Below, in pieces: positions 47,996 to 56,481 of a stretch of DNA of 64,000 nt. A program made the position numbers and the translations under genes. The notes beneath the pieces were generated by a model. The model worked only from the letters and a program-made list of their open reading frames with translations. It was not told the DNA's origin and did not search any database. Position 1 is the first letter of the stretch; every line of letters starts with the position of its first letter. Origin of the DNA: Candidatus Gastranaerophilales bacterium (lineage in GTDB: Bacteria > Cyanobacteriota > Vampirovibrionia > Gastranaerophilales > Gastranaerophilaceae); NCBI GenBank assembly GCA_905234865.1, contig CAJOJE010000008.1:62001-126000 (forward strand), given 5' to 3'.

Positions 47996-48927
47996 TATTT
48001 ATCTTTTACTTTAATTTGAATATCTTCGATAAGCTTCCTGTTTATGGCGAGCAAATCAGCAATAACCGCAAAAAACATGGACTGAATACCCATAATCATA
48101 AGTATCGCACATAATATCAACGATTGAACGTGCCCTGCGGCATTTGAACTTGTTACATAAAAATATAAAAATCTTAAACCCAAAAGTACGCCAAAAAACA
48201 ATAAGAAAAAGCTCAATCTTATGAAAAATCTGAACGGTCGATAGATTATAATAAACCTCATCATGGTAAATACGGAGCGTTTAATATAATCAAAATTGCT
48301 TTTCACAAGTCTTGAAGGGCGTAAATCTTCATTAACTCCGATTGGAACCGATTTAATCAAAAGCCCTTTATATTGCGCCTGAATAATTGTTTCCATGGTA
48401 TAGGTATAATTATCAAAAATATTTATTCTTAAAGCCGCTTCTTTTGAAAAAGCACGAAAACCGCTCGGCGCATCGTCAACATCAGCGCCCGATATCATTC
48501 TCATTACCAAAGAACCCGTTTTTTGAAGCATTTTTTTCAAAGGAGAAAATGATTGGATTTTCTCAATCGGTCTTGCGCCAATTACAATATCGGCTTCTTT
48601 ATTTAAAATAGGCTCGACTAATTTTTCAATATCACATGCTTTATATTGATTATCCGCATCAAGATTAACAATAACGTCCGCACCGAGTTCCACGCACTTT
48701 TTTAATCCGGTTGCAAAAGTTCTTGCAAGTCCCATATTTTTAGTATGAGAAACGATATGATGTACGTTATTTTCTTTTGCAACTTCAATTGTTTTATCAA
48801 TTGAACCGTCATTTATTATTAAAATTTCAATCTCATCAATCCCCTTGATTGTTTTCGGAATGGAAGAGAGTGTAACGGGAAGGGTTTTTTCTTCGTTATA
48901 ACAAGGTATTTGAATAATAAGTTTCAT
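47992..48927 (-). CDS. GT2 glycosyltransferase of DPM1/DolP-mannose type
   Basis: The 311-residue enzyme begins MKLIIQIPCYNEEKTLPVTL. Its GT-A domain has VIVNLDADNQYKACD as the DxD region and VIGARPIEK, and two C-terminal membrane helices follow (about 235-300). It resembles polyprenyl-phosphate glycosyltransferases (DPM1/GtrB). The ATG at 48927 is chosen because homology starts there; the upstream in-frame ATGs encode an unrelated tail. Confidence 0.87.
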   Translation of the reverse strand: MKLIIQIPCYNEEKTLPVTLSSIPKTIKGIDEIEILIINDGSIDKTIEVAKENNVHHIVSHTKNMGLARTFATGLKKCVELGADVIVNLDADNQYKACDIEKLVEPILNKEADIVIGARPIEKIQSFSPLKKMLQKTGSLVMRMISGADVDDAPSGFRAFSKEAALRINIFDNYTYTMETIIQAQYKGLLIKSVPIGVNEDLRPSRLVKSNFDYIKRSVFTMMRFIIIYRPFRFFIRLSFFLLFFGVLLGLRFLYFYVTSSNAAGHVQSLILCAILMIMGIQSMFFAVIADLLAINRKLIEDIQIKVKDKY

Positions 48928-48987
48928 AATAAGAATATACATCAAATATACTAAATTTGGCAAAAAATGACACAAAATTCATAAAAT

Positions 48988-49078
48988 GTGAGAAACTAAA
49001 GGGGTAGAATAAATTCACATATTTTTATTGTCATCCTTGTTAGTGCCAAACATCTTTTTAGGTTTGGCCTTTTGTTTT
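48988..49078 (+). ncRNA. Candidate small RNA with terminator
   Basis: In a gene-free stretch, GCCAAAC (49045-49051) pairs with GTTTGGC (49062-49068) and is followed by CTTTTGTTTT, a plus-strand terminator with no plus-strand gene before it. Upstream, ATGTGA (48986-48991) can pair with TCACAT (49015-49020). A loose promoter (TTGGCA near 48957, TAAAAT near 48982) precedes it. No known RNA family was recognised. Confidence 0.35.
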
Positions 49079-49295
49079 ATAATAAAATATTAAGAAAGTT
49101 AAAGCTCTAAAACTCTTTGATTTACGCAGCATGCGGCAAATTGTATATAAAAAATGAAAAAATAGTATATAATATTGAAAACTATGCGCAAAATTTTTTT
49201 GTTTCATGTTTTATATAATAGAATTCCAAATTTTAGGGTTCAGTAATTTTTTTTTAACTATAATACGATAATATATAAAATATTAGGAGAATAAT

Positions 49296-49688
49296 ATGGC
49301 AGACATCACAAATGCCGCACAGATAGGTGTAAACCAGCACAGCTATGACTTTAATTCAAAAAAAGCTCAAAACGACTCCAAAAATATAAGCGATGAAACA
49401 TTAAACAATAACGAGCCGAGCAAAATTTTGAACAGTCTTGATGCCATGTCCGTATATAATCAAGGAAAAATCAATACGAAAAAAGCGGGAAAAGCCGAAG
49501 GTGAATATAAATTTGACCCGAAAAACGTAAGTGATGACGTTAAAGATTTTCAAGAAACTTTTGATATCGTAAAAGATGTTTCGAGCGAATACATGCAAGC
49601 CTTGATAAATAAAGGATATGAACCGTCTGCTGCTATGGAAAAAGCAGGACAGTTTGCTTCACTTCTTTTAGGCGGCGAAGAAAAATAA
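49296..49688 (+). CDS. Small soluble protein of unknown function
   Basis: The product is 130 residues, polar and rich in Asn, Lys and Glu, with a folded-looking C-terminal helical part (FQETFDIVKDVSSEYMQALI ... AAMEKAGQFASLLLGG). There is no signal peptide. AGGAG lies before the ATG and a strong terminator follows, so it is a single-gene unit. About 200 bases of AT-rich promoter DNA precede it. No family was recognised. Confidence 0.65.
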   Translation: MADITNAAQIGVNQHSYDFNSKKAQNDSKNISDETLNNNEPSKILNSLDAMSVYNQGKINTKKAGKAEGEYKFDPKNVSDDVKDFQETFDIVKDVSSEYMQALINKGYEPSAAMEKAGQFASLLLGGEEK

Positions 49689-49704
49689 GAAAACCAAACC
49701 CTAT

Positions 49705-49736
49705 AAATTACCCTCCTTATCGGGGGGTAATTTTTT
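49705..49736 (+). terminator. Intrinsic terminator
   Basis: AAATTACCC (49705-49713) pairs with GGGTAATTT (49725-49733), followed by TTT. Confidence 0.85.
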
Positions 49737-49843
49737 GTCTTTTTCAGGCGCATTTAATATTTAATTAAGGATTTTTATATTGATATTAAATAATTTTTAT
49801 GTGAAAATCTTGTCTGTAAACGAACTTATAGGCTATTGTTTTC

Positions 49844-50476
49844 ATGCAAAACGTTTTATATTTTTTATTTGAAAAAGCATACATAAATATAACAAACACA
49901 TGCACAAATTCTTGTAAATTTTGCGTAAGAGATATTAAAGACGACGTATCGGGCGCTTGTTTATGGCTTGAAAACGAAAATATCAGGGCAAAAGACGTTA
50001 TATCGGAAATTGAAAAAAATATAGACAAAATAAAAATTAAAAACGAACTTGTTTTTTGCGGATACGGAGAACCGCTCGTAAAATTTAAAGAAGTTCTTGA
50101 AATTTCAAAATATGTTAAGGAAAATTACCCCGAAATCAAAATCAGAATTAACACAAACGGGCATGGAAATTATATTAATAAAAAAAACATAGTTCCCGAA
50201 CTTAAAAAATATATTGATTCAATTTCTATCAGCCTAAACGCACAAAACGAAGAACTTTATAATTCAATTTCATGCCCAAAATTTAAAGGTGCATACAATG
50301 AAATGTTGAATTTTGCGAAAGAATGCACAAAATCGGGAATTGATACAACAATGAGCGTTGTTTCAAATTATAAACCCGAGTTATATAAAATTGACCTTTT
50401 TGAATGCGAAAAAATTTCAAAAGAAATAAATGCCGCATTTAAAAACAGAGAGTGGATTGAAAACGGTTACAATTAA
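49844..50476 (+). CDS. Radical SAM protein, TatD-associated type
   Basis: The 210-residue radical SAM enzyme has the cluster cysteines in CTNSCKFC (Cys20, 24, 27) and the SAM-binding patch VFCGYGEPLVKFKEVLEI. The YFLFEKAYINITNTC start and WLENE segment match the family usually encoded with a TatD nuclease (TIGR04038-like). No tatD gene is adjacent here. The reaction is unknown. The next gene starts 22 bases downstream. Confidence 0.8.
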   Translation: MQNVLYFLFEKAYINITNTCTNSCKFCVRDIKDDVSGACLWLENENIRAKDVISEIEKNIDKIKIKNELVFCGYGEPLVKFKEVLEISKYVKENYPEIKIRINTNGHGNYINKKNIVPELKKYIDSISISLNAQNEELYNSISCPKFKGAYNEMLNFAKECTKSGIDTTMSVVSNYKPELYKIDLFECEKISKEINAAFKNREWIENGYN

Positions 50477-50498
50477 TCAGGTAAAAAAGGAGAAAAAA

Positions 50499-52658
50499 AT
50501 GCAAGACCCTGTTTTAAACAAAATCATGAAACCGAAATCTATTGCGGTAATCGGCGCTTCAACAAAGCCCAAAACAATAGGTTCCGAAATTATGCAAAGA
50601 TTAAGAGATTATAAATTTAAAGGGCAAATATACCCTGTTAACCCTAAAGGCGGCATGATTGAAGGTTTCCAAGCATACACAAGCGTTGCCGAAATCCCCG
50701 GAAGCGTTGATTTTGCAATTATCGTAGTAAATGCAAAATTCGTTTTGGATACAATTGATCAATGTAACGAAAAAGGCATCAAAGGTCTTTGTATTATTAC
50801 CGCAGGCTTCAAAGAAACAGGAAAAGAAGGTGCGGAACTTGAAAAACAACTTTTGGAAAAAGTTAGAGCATACGGTATGCGCTGCGTAGGTCCCAACTGC
50901 TTAGGCGTTTTAAATACACACCCAGATGTTACTATGGACGGTACTTTTGCAGAATCGCTTCCGATTAGGGGAGATATCGGTTTTGTTTCTCAATCGGGCG
51001 CTTTGGGCGGCGGTATTTTAAATATATTAAAAGACTTGAATTTAGGTTTTGCTCAATTTGTTTCAATCGGAAACCAAGCCGACGTTAATGCCGAAACAAT
51101 GCTTGAATATTGGGAAAACGACGATGACGTTAAACAAATTCTTTTATATATGGAATCAATTCAAAATCCTGCTAACTTTAGAAAACTTGCAACAAGAATT
51201 ACGAAGAAAAAACCGATTTTAGCTCTTAAAGCAGGTCGTTCCGCTGCGGGTGCTTCCGCTGCAAGCTCACACACAGGCTCGCTTGCAGGTGCAGACAAAG
51301 CAGCTGCCGCATTATTAAAACAATCGGGCGTTATAAGAGAATTTTCTTTGAAAAATTTATTTGCAAACGCAAAAGCATTCTCAAACTGCCCCATTCCTAA
51401 AGGCAACAGAGTAGCAATCATTACAAATTCAGGCGGCCCCGGAATTATGGCAACGGATGCTATTTGCGAATCAGGCATGCAAATGGCTAAAATAACCGAC
51501 GAAACAAAAGAAAAACTAAGAAGCTTCCTTCCTTCCGCAGCTTCCGTTAAAAACCCGATTGATATGATAGCTTCGGCTCCTATCGAACACTATCAACAAA
51601 CTTTAGAAACGGTTATTAAAGACGAAAACGTTGATATGATTATGGTTATCTACTTACCGTTCTTAGGTTTAAAGGATATCGACGTTGCTAAAGCCGTTAT
51701 GGATATCAAAGCTAAAAACCCCGAAAAACCCGTTGTCGGCGTTTTCTTAACAACTTCAAGTTTCTTTGTCGAAATTTCAAATATGGAAGTCAACATGCCT
51801 TTCTATATGTACGCCGAAGAAGGCGCAGAAGCTCTTTGCAGATTAGATGAACAAAGACAATGGATGGAAAAACCCATGGGTCAAATTCCCGTTTATGATG
51901 TCGACAGAAACAAAGTTAAAGACATCATTGCAAAATCCGTTAAAGAAGGACGTGACCAATTAACAACGTTAGAATCAATTGATGTTCTTCAAGCATACGG
52001 AATCAGAGCTTGCAAATACGGTTTAGCAACGGATGAAAAAGAAGTTGTCGAACTCGGAAACTCAATCGGATATCCCGTTGTTATGAAAATGACGTCAAAA
52101 ACCACATCGCACAAAACGGATGTCGGCGGCGTTGTTGTAAATATTCGTTCCGAGGAACAATTAAGAAACGAATACAGAGCATTATTAAAACGTTTGGAAG
52201 ATAAAAACCTCTTAGACGGACTTGAAGGGGTAATCATTCAAGAAATGGTTAAAGGCAATCGTGAAATGGTTTGCGGTATCGCAACAGACCCTCAATACGG
52301 TCCCATGATGATGTTCGGCTTAGGCGGCGTATTTGTTGAAGCGCTCAAAGACGTAACATTTAGAATTGCTCCTTTAACGGATCTTGATGCTTCAGAAATG
52401 GTTAAATCGGTTAAAGCATACAAACTTCTTCAAGGTGCAAGAGGAACAACGCCCGCACAAATCGACCAAATTGAAGAAACTTTGTTGAGATTATCGCAAC
52501 TTGTAAATGATTTCAAATTCATTGACGAATTAGATATCAATCCCTTACTTATCAGCGAAAAAACAGGCGAAGGCATTGCGGTTGACGGAAGAATTAAAGT
52601 CAGAATGGCAGAAGCTAAAGAATTTTTAGGCTGTGCCGTTGCTGCTTGCGGAGCATAG
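50499..52658 (+). CDS. ADP-forming acetyl/acyl-CoA synthetase (fused alpha-beta)
   Basis: This enzyme converts acyl-CoA, ADP and phosphate to acid, CoA and ATP, a substrate-level phosphorylation step in fermentation. The 719-residue protein has a CoA-binding Rossmann domain (SIAVIGASTKPKTIG), ligase domains with the phospho-histidine in SSHTGSLAG (His258), and a C-terminal ATP-grasp domain (VMKMTSKTTSHKTDVGGVVV ... DINPLLI). The ATG at 50499 follows AAAGGAG; earlier in-frame ATGs lie within the radical SAM gene. A strong terminator follows. Confidence 0.93.
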   Translation: MQDPVLNKIMKPKSIAVIGASTKPKTIGSEIMQRLRDYKFKGQIYPVNPKGGMIEGFQAYTSVAEIPGSVDFAIIVVNAKFVLDTIDQCNEKGIKGLCIITAGFKETGKEGAELEKQLLEKVRAYGMRCVGPNCLGVLNTHPDVTMDGTFAESLPIRGDIGFVSQSGALGGGILNILKDLNLGFAQFVSIGNQADVNAETMLEYWENDDDVKQILLYMESIQNPANFRKLATRITKKKPILALKAGRSAAGASAASSHTGSLAGADKAAAALLKQSGVIREFSLKNLFANAKAFSNCPIPKGNRVAIITNSGGPGIMATDAICESGMQMAKITDETKEKLRSFLPSAASVKNPIDMIASAPIEHYQQTLETVIKDENVDMIMVIYLPFLGLKDIDVAKAVMDIKAKNPEKPVVGVFLTTSSFFVEISNMEVNMPFYMYAEEGAEALCRLDEQRQWMEKPMGQIPVYDVDRNKVKDIIAKSVKEGRDQLTTLESIDVLQAYGIRACKYGLATDEKEVVELGNSIGYPVVMKMTSKTTSHKTDVGGVVVNIRSEEQLRNEYRALLKRLEDKNLLDGLEGVIIQEMVKGNREMVCGIATDPQYGPMMMFGLGGVFVEALKDVTFRIAPLTDLDASEMVKSVKAYKLLQGARGTTPAQIDQIEETLLRLSQLVNDFKFIDELDINPLLISEKTGEGIAVDGRIKVRMAEAKEFLGCAVAACGA

Positions 52659-52680
52659 CATAATTAAATTAAAATAAAAA

Positions 52681-52710
52681 AACACCCCTGTTAATTAACA
52701 GGGGTGTTTT
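52681..52710. terminator. Strong intrinsic terminator
   Basis: AACACCCCTGTTAA pairs with its own complement up to 52708. It is an almost perfect palindrome followed by T residues, and works for both convergent genes. Confidence 0.9.
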
Positions 52711-52730
52711 TTATAAAATACATAATAAAA

Positions 52731-52753
52731 ATGCGCTTTTAATTAAAGCGCAT
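52731..52753 (-). terminator. Intrinsic terminator of the 52.8 kb gene
   Basis: ATGCGCTTT (52731-52739) pairs with AAAGCGCAT (52745-52753). On the minus strand it is followed by TTTTATT. Confidence 0.75.
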
Positions 52754-52759
52754 CGTCTG

Positions 52760-53065
52760 TTATTTCTCTAATTCCTCTTCAATATTGAAGTTCTCTTCTT
52801 CCAATTGTTTTTTCTTTATATTATGAACAACGGCATCAACAAGTAAACCGTAAGATTTTGAGTTTTCGATACTTTGCCCGAATTCCCTTCTCAGGCTTTC
52901 TTTTACCATATTTTCAAGCCTTGTCGTGTCGAGTTCAATTTTTTCATTCAAATCATCGGAAATATACTTAAATAATTGAGAATCATTCGTGTAATCTCTT
53001 TTATTGCTAAACATGAGCCATTTCATTTTTGAAGAAAGATTACCTAACTTTTTGATAAAATTCAT
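52760..53065 (-). CDS. Small charged protein of unknown function
   Basis: The product is about 101 residues, helical and charged, opening MNFIKKLGNLSSKMKWLMFS and ending in an acidic run (EEENFNIEEELEK). There is no signal peptide or membrane helix. A TTG at 53086 extends it by seven residues; the ATG at 53065 is preferred. It has its own terminator. No family was recognised. Confidence 0.6.
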   Translation of the reverse strand: MNFIKKLGNLSSKMKWLMFSNKRDYTNDSQLFKYISDDLNEKIELDTTRLENMVKESLRREFGQSIENSKSYGLLVDAVVHNIKKKQLEEENFNIEEELEK

Positions 53066-53333
53066 TGGACTTTTGAACCCTTTCAAAGTTTTAACTTCAC
53101 TTCCAGTTATTATAAGTAGAGTAAAAATAAAAAGTGTCAGTTTTTAACTTTAGATTAATAAATGTTTACAATTAGATTATACACCATATTTTTCGGGTAT
53201 TTGCAAGATTTTTGAAAAGTCGGTTTTATATACGACATTGTAAATTTATTTTACAAATAAAAATATTTTATTAAAGAATTATTCAAGGGAAGTCGAAATT
53301 AGTTATATAGGAACTTTTGAGGTAATTTAGACC

Positions 53334-53588
53334 ATGCTTAACAACATAAAATCTTTCGGATTAAATGTCATTCCCGATAAAACAAGGACGATTGAGCAAA
53401 CGGCAGAAAGCGTTGAAAATGCAATATCCGGCATGTGGGAACCGATTTTAGGATACCTCAAAGAAAATGAAAATGTTTTCTCGGGACAGGTTGATGAAGA
53501 AATTTCAAGAGTAAACAACATGACAATGCGTATCGGCATGAGCTTAAATCAAGGAAACGAAGTCAGAAACATAAACTTTGAAAGCTAG
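53334..53588 (+). CDS. Small protein of unknown function
   Basis: The product is 84 residues with no signal or membrane segment, helical and polar (MLNNIKSFGLNVIPDKTRTI ... SRVNNMTMRIGMSLNQGN). GAGG lies before the ATG. It stands alone ahead of pgk with 91 bases between them. No family was recognised. Confidence 0.6.
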   Translation: MLNNIKSFGLNVIPDKTRTIEQTAESVENAISGMWEPILGYLKENENVFSGQVDEEISRVNNMTMRIGMSLNQGNEVRNINFES

Positions 53589-53679
53589 ATATAGTTTAAT
53601 TAACGTTTATTTCTTCGTTGCTGATTTTTTACTATGTTCATTGTAAAATTAACTTATATTTTATATAAGGAGTTTTGTG

Positions 53680-54876
53680 ATGAAAAAATCAATTAAAGAT
53701 TTAGGCGACATCAAAGGAAAAACAGCTCTTGTAAGGGTTGATATAAATGTTCCTTTGGACGAGAACAAAAATGTTTCCGATGACACAAGAATACAGGCAA
53801 TTTTGCCTACTTTAAACTATTTAAAAGACAAAGGTGCTAAGATTGTTTTAATGGCACATTTGGGACGTCCGAAAGGCGAAGTTAATCCTGAATTTACCCT
53901 TGCACCCGTTGCAAAATATATGTCAAAACTTTTGGGTGAAGAAGTTGTTTTTATTCCTGATGTTAAAGATGCCCAAAACGTTGTAAAAACTTTAAAAGAA
54001 GGTCAAATTGCACTTCTTGAAAATATCCGTTACTATAAAGCGGAAGAAGCAAAAGATGATGATATGACTTTTGCAAATGAACTTGCAAAATTAGGCGATT
54101 TTTACGTTAACGATGCATTTGGCGCAGCTCACAGAAATCATACGTCAACCGCTAAACTTGCAAAAGTTTTAAAGCCCGCAGTATCGGGACTTTTAATGGA
54201 AAAAGAATTAAGATGTTTATCGGAAGCTCTGGATAACCCGACAAGACCTTTCACTGCGGTTGTCGGCGGTGCTAAAGTTTCTTCAAAAATCGGCGTTCTT
54301 GAAAATTTAATCGACAAAGTCGACAATTTAATAATCGGCGGCGGCATGGCTTATACTTTTGTTAAAGCAAACGGCGGCAAAATCGGAAATTCAATTTGTG
54401 AAGACGACCAATTGGAAGTTGCAAAAGCAATTGAAAAAAAAGCGGCTGATAAAGGCGTAAAACTTGTCATGGCAACCGATGTATTGGTTACAAACGATTT
54501 TTCCGGAAACGGCGAAAACAAATTTGTTAAAATTAATGAAATTCCCGACGGTTTTGAAGGAGTTGATGCAGGCGAAAATTCAAGAAAAGCATTTGCGGAT
54601 GTTCTTTTAAATTCAAAAACAATCCTTATGAACGGGCCTGTCGGAGCTTTTGAAAATCCCAAATTTGCAGAAGGAACGAAAGCGGTATTAAATGCAATCG
54701 TTAAAGCAACCAAAAACGGTGCAACTTCCGTTATCGGCGGCGGCGATTCGGTTTCTGCAGCTAAAAAATTCTGCAAAGCATCTGATTTTACCCACGTTTC
54801 AACAGGCGGCGGAGCTTCTTTGGAATTCATCGAAGGAAAAATTCTCCCCGGTGTTGCGGCACTTGACGATAAATAA
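53680..54876 (+). CDS. pgk: Phosphoglycerate kinase
   Basis: This glycolytic enzyme makes ATP from 1,3-bisphosphoglycerate. The 398-residue protein has the N-domain signature LVRVDINVPLDEN, the substrate arginines in MAHLGRPKGE, VNDAFGAAHRNHTS, and the nucleotide site with GGGDSVSAAKKF and STGGGASLEF. The ATG at 53680 with AAGGAG seven bases upstream is preferred over the adjacent GTG. A terminator follows. Confidence 0.97.
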   Translation: MKKSIKDLGDIKGKTALVRVDINVPLDENKNVSDDTRIQAILPTLNYLKDKGAKIVLMAHLGRPKGEVNPEFTLAPVAKYMSKLLGEEVVFIPDVKDAQNVVKTLKEGQIALLENIRYYKAEEAKDDDMTFANELAKLGDFYVNDAFGAAHRNHTSTAKLAKVLKPAVSGLLMEKELRCLSEALDNPTRPFTAVVGGAKVSSKIGVLENLIDKVDNLIIGGGMAYTFVKANGGKIGNSICEDDQLEVAKAIEKKAADKGVKLVMATDVLVTNDFSGNGENKFVKINEIPDGFEGVDAGENSRKAFADVLLNSKTILMNGPVGAFENPKFAEGTKAVLNAIVKATKNGATSVIGGGDSVSAAKKFCKASDFTHVSTGGGASLEFIEGKILPGVAALDDK

Positions 54877-54893
54877 ATTTATTTATACACAAA

Positions 54894-54920
54894 AGTGCCT
54901 TTAGATATTCTAAAGGCACT
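54894..54920 (+). terminator. Intrinsic terminator after pgk
   Basis: AGTGCCTTTAGA (54894-54905) pairs perfectly with TCTAAAGGCACT (54909-54920), followed by a T-rich stretch. Confidence 0.85.
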
Positions 54921-54964
54921 TACATTTTTAGTTTTCTTTTCGTTACAACACTTTTGTTAAATTC

Positions 54965-55153
54965 CTAATCCAATAATGCTTCCAAGATTGAGGCATTTTT
55001 AGTCGCCAATGTATTTTCTCTGATTTTAGAACGGTGAATATATGTTCTAAGTGCTTCTCTGATTAATTCCGAACGTGAGCGATTTTCGGTATCGGCGATT
55101 TGGTCAATCTCGTCTAAAAATTTTTCGGGCATTGAAATTAATACTCTTGCCAT
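54965..55153 (-). CDS. Ribbon-helix-helix (CopG/Arc type) DNA-binding protein
   Basis: The 62-residue protein opens MARVLISMPEKFLDEIDQIA and continues ENRSRSELIREALRTYI, the ribbon strand and two helices of the RHH fold. Such proteins are often antitoxins or small repressors. No toxin-like open frame sits next to it, so it is an orphan. AAAGGAG precedes the ATG. Confidence 0.85.
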   Translation of the reverse strand: MARVLISMPEKFLDEIDQIADTENRSRSELIREALRTYIHRSKIRENTLATKNASILEALLD

Positions 55154-55285
55154 ATTTTTCTCCTTTATTTCTCTCTTTGTTTTATGCTCTCTTGTACTTA
55201 TATAAACACATTATAAATATAAAAATTGCTTTTTATATATTTTTTTTATATACTTTATTTTACATTTCTTAATATTAAAAACAAA

Positions 55286-55308
55286 AAACCCCGGTTTACA
55301 AGGGGTTT
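55286..55308 (-). terminator. Intrinsic terminator after the GcvH-like gene
   Basis: AAACCCC (55286-55292) pairs with GGGGTTT (55302-55308). On the minus strand a T-run follows. Confidence 0.8.
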
Positions 55309-55329
55309 GATATATTAAAGAATATAGGT

Positions 55330-55722
55330 TTATTCAACTTCTTCTTTGTAATCTTCATACTCCAATAAATCAACGGCATCGTCTTGAATTGTATCGCTTT
55401 GAATTTTTATAAGCCAGCCCTGATAAAAGCAATCTTCATTGATAATCTCCGGAGAATTAATCAATTCTTCGTTAATTTCAATTACTTTTCCGCTGACGGG
55501 CATATATATTTCAGAGGCTTCCCTAATGGATTCAATAGTTCCGAACACTTCGCCCCTTGCAAACTCGCTTCCGACTTCGGGCAAGTCCACAAGGACTATT
55601 TCTCCCATTTGTTCAATGCCGATATCTGTTATACCTATTGTAGAATATTCTTCCCCCTCAAGAAGCCACTCATGGGTAAGCGAACATAAAATTCCTTCGG
55701 GTGCTTTTGATTCTTCTTTCAT
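55330..55722 (-). CDS. Glycine-cleavage H-protein homolog lacking the lipoyl lysine
   Basis: The 130-residue protein has the complete GcvH fold pattern: LTHEWLLEGEEYSTIGITDI, MGEIVLVDLPEVGS, the lipoyl hairpin, and NSPEIINEDCFYQGWLIKI. The lipoyl-lysine position in the usual ESVKA motif is Arg67 (GTIESIREASEIYMP), read from an AGG codon. It therefore cannot carry lipoate at this site. The C terminus is extended and acidic. No gcvT or gcvP lies in the window. It could be a moonlighting or degenerate H-like protein. Confidence 0.8.
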   Translation of the reverse strand: MKEESKAPEGILCSLTHEWLLEGEEYSTIGITDIGIEQMGEIVLVDLPEVGSEFARGEVFGTIESIREASEIYMPVSGKVIEINEELINSPEIINEDCFYQGWLIKIQSDTIQDDAVDLLEYEDYKEEVE

Positions 55723-55873
55723 ATTCTTTCCTTCTTCTTAATGTGGGCTTTAATTATTTATTACCATGTAATTACAATCTTGCCAACGGTTTCTTTTATA
55801 AGTTTAAACGGATGTTACGATATACACAAGAGTTTTTTAAAATTTATACTAAATAAACGAGTAGAAAAAGCCT

Positions 55874-56386
55874 TTATACGTTAATATCATCATAATACCC
55901 GTCATCGTTATCGTCAAAATTATCGGTCGCAAAATCCGTCGAATCATCAATTATTTCATATTCGTCATCTTCTTCAAGGTTTACGTTTTGTTTTGGAAGA
56001 TTGATTTCAAAGTGTTCTTCGTCTTGTTTTCTTTCAAACGAATCCGACGTCGAATCAAAATCGGAATTTTGTTTTAGAAAAACATCGAGATATTTTTGAG
56101 AAGCACTTTTTGGTTTTTTGATAAATTTTGTAAGAGTATTAATTAATTTATTTTCTTTAACGGGTTTTTTCTCAATATTTGAAGATTTCTCTTTTTTTAC
56201 GAATCTATCTTCGGTTTCTTCTTCCAAAAAAACCGAATTATCTTCTTCGTTTTGATTGGATTTTTTCTTTTTTCCGCCCCTCATATTCATAAAACCCGTA
56301 TTCCCGCCGCCTCCGCCGTCTTTGCCGAGGCTTTGAGAACCTTGAATTATGGGTAGATTGCTTGGGCCGTTAATATTAAATCCCAT
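55874..56386 (-). CDS. Acidic low-complexity protein of unknown function
   Basis: The product is about 170 residues. The start is glycine-rich (LGKDGGGGGN), then a basic KKKK stretch, a lysine-rich middle and a strongly acidic tail (residues after 140 are mostly D, E and Y). It is probably largely disordered. The ATG at 56386 follows AGAAGG. No family was recognised. Confidence 0.55.
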   Translation of the reverse strand: MGFNINGPSNLPIIQGSQSLGKDGGGGGNTGFMNMRGGKKKKSNQNEEDNSVFLEEETEDRFVKKEKSSNIEKKPVKENKLINTLTKFIKKPKSASQKYLDVFLKQNSDFDSTSDSFERKQDEEHFEINLPKQNVNLEEDDEYEIIDDSTDFATDNFDDNDDGYYDDINV

Positions 56387-56481
56387 ACATATCCTTCTTT
56401 TTTCAACCAATTAAATTATATTGATTGTTTGCATAAAATATAATATTTTAGGGGAAATATACTCTATATAACGGATGAAAA

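Noticed and set aside
54965-55153. Toxin-antitoxin module around the RHH protein
   Set aside because: No partner frame with a ribosome site lies within normal distance on either side; pgk and the GcvH-like gene flank it.
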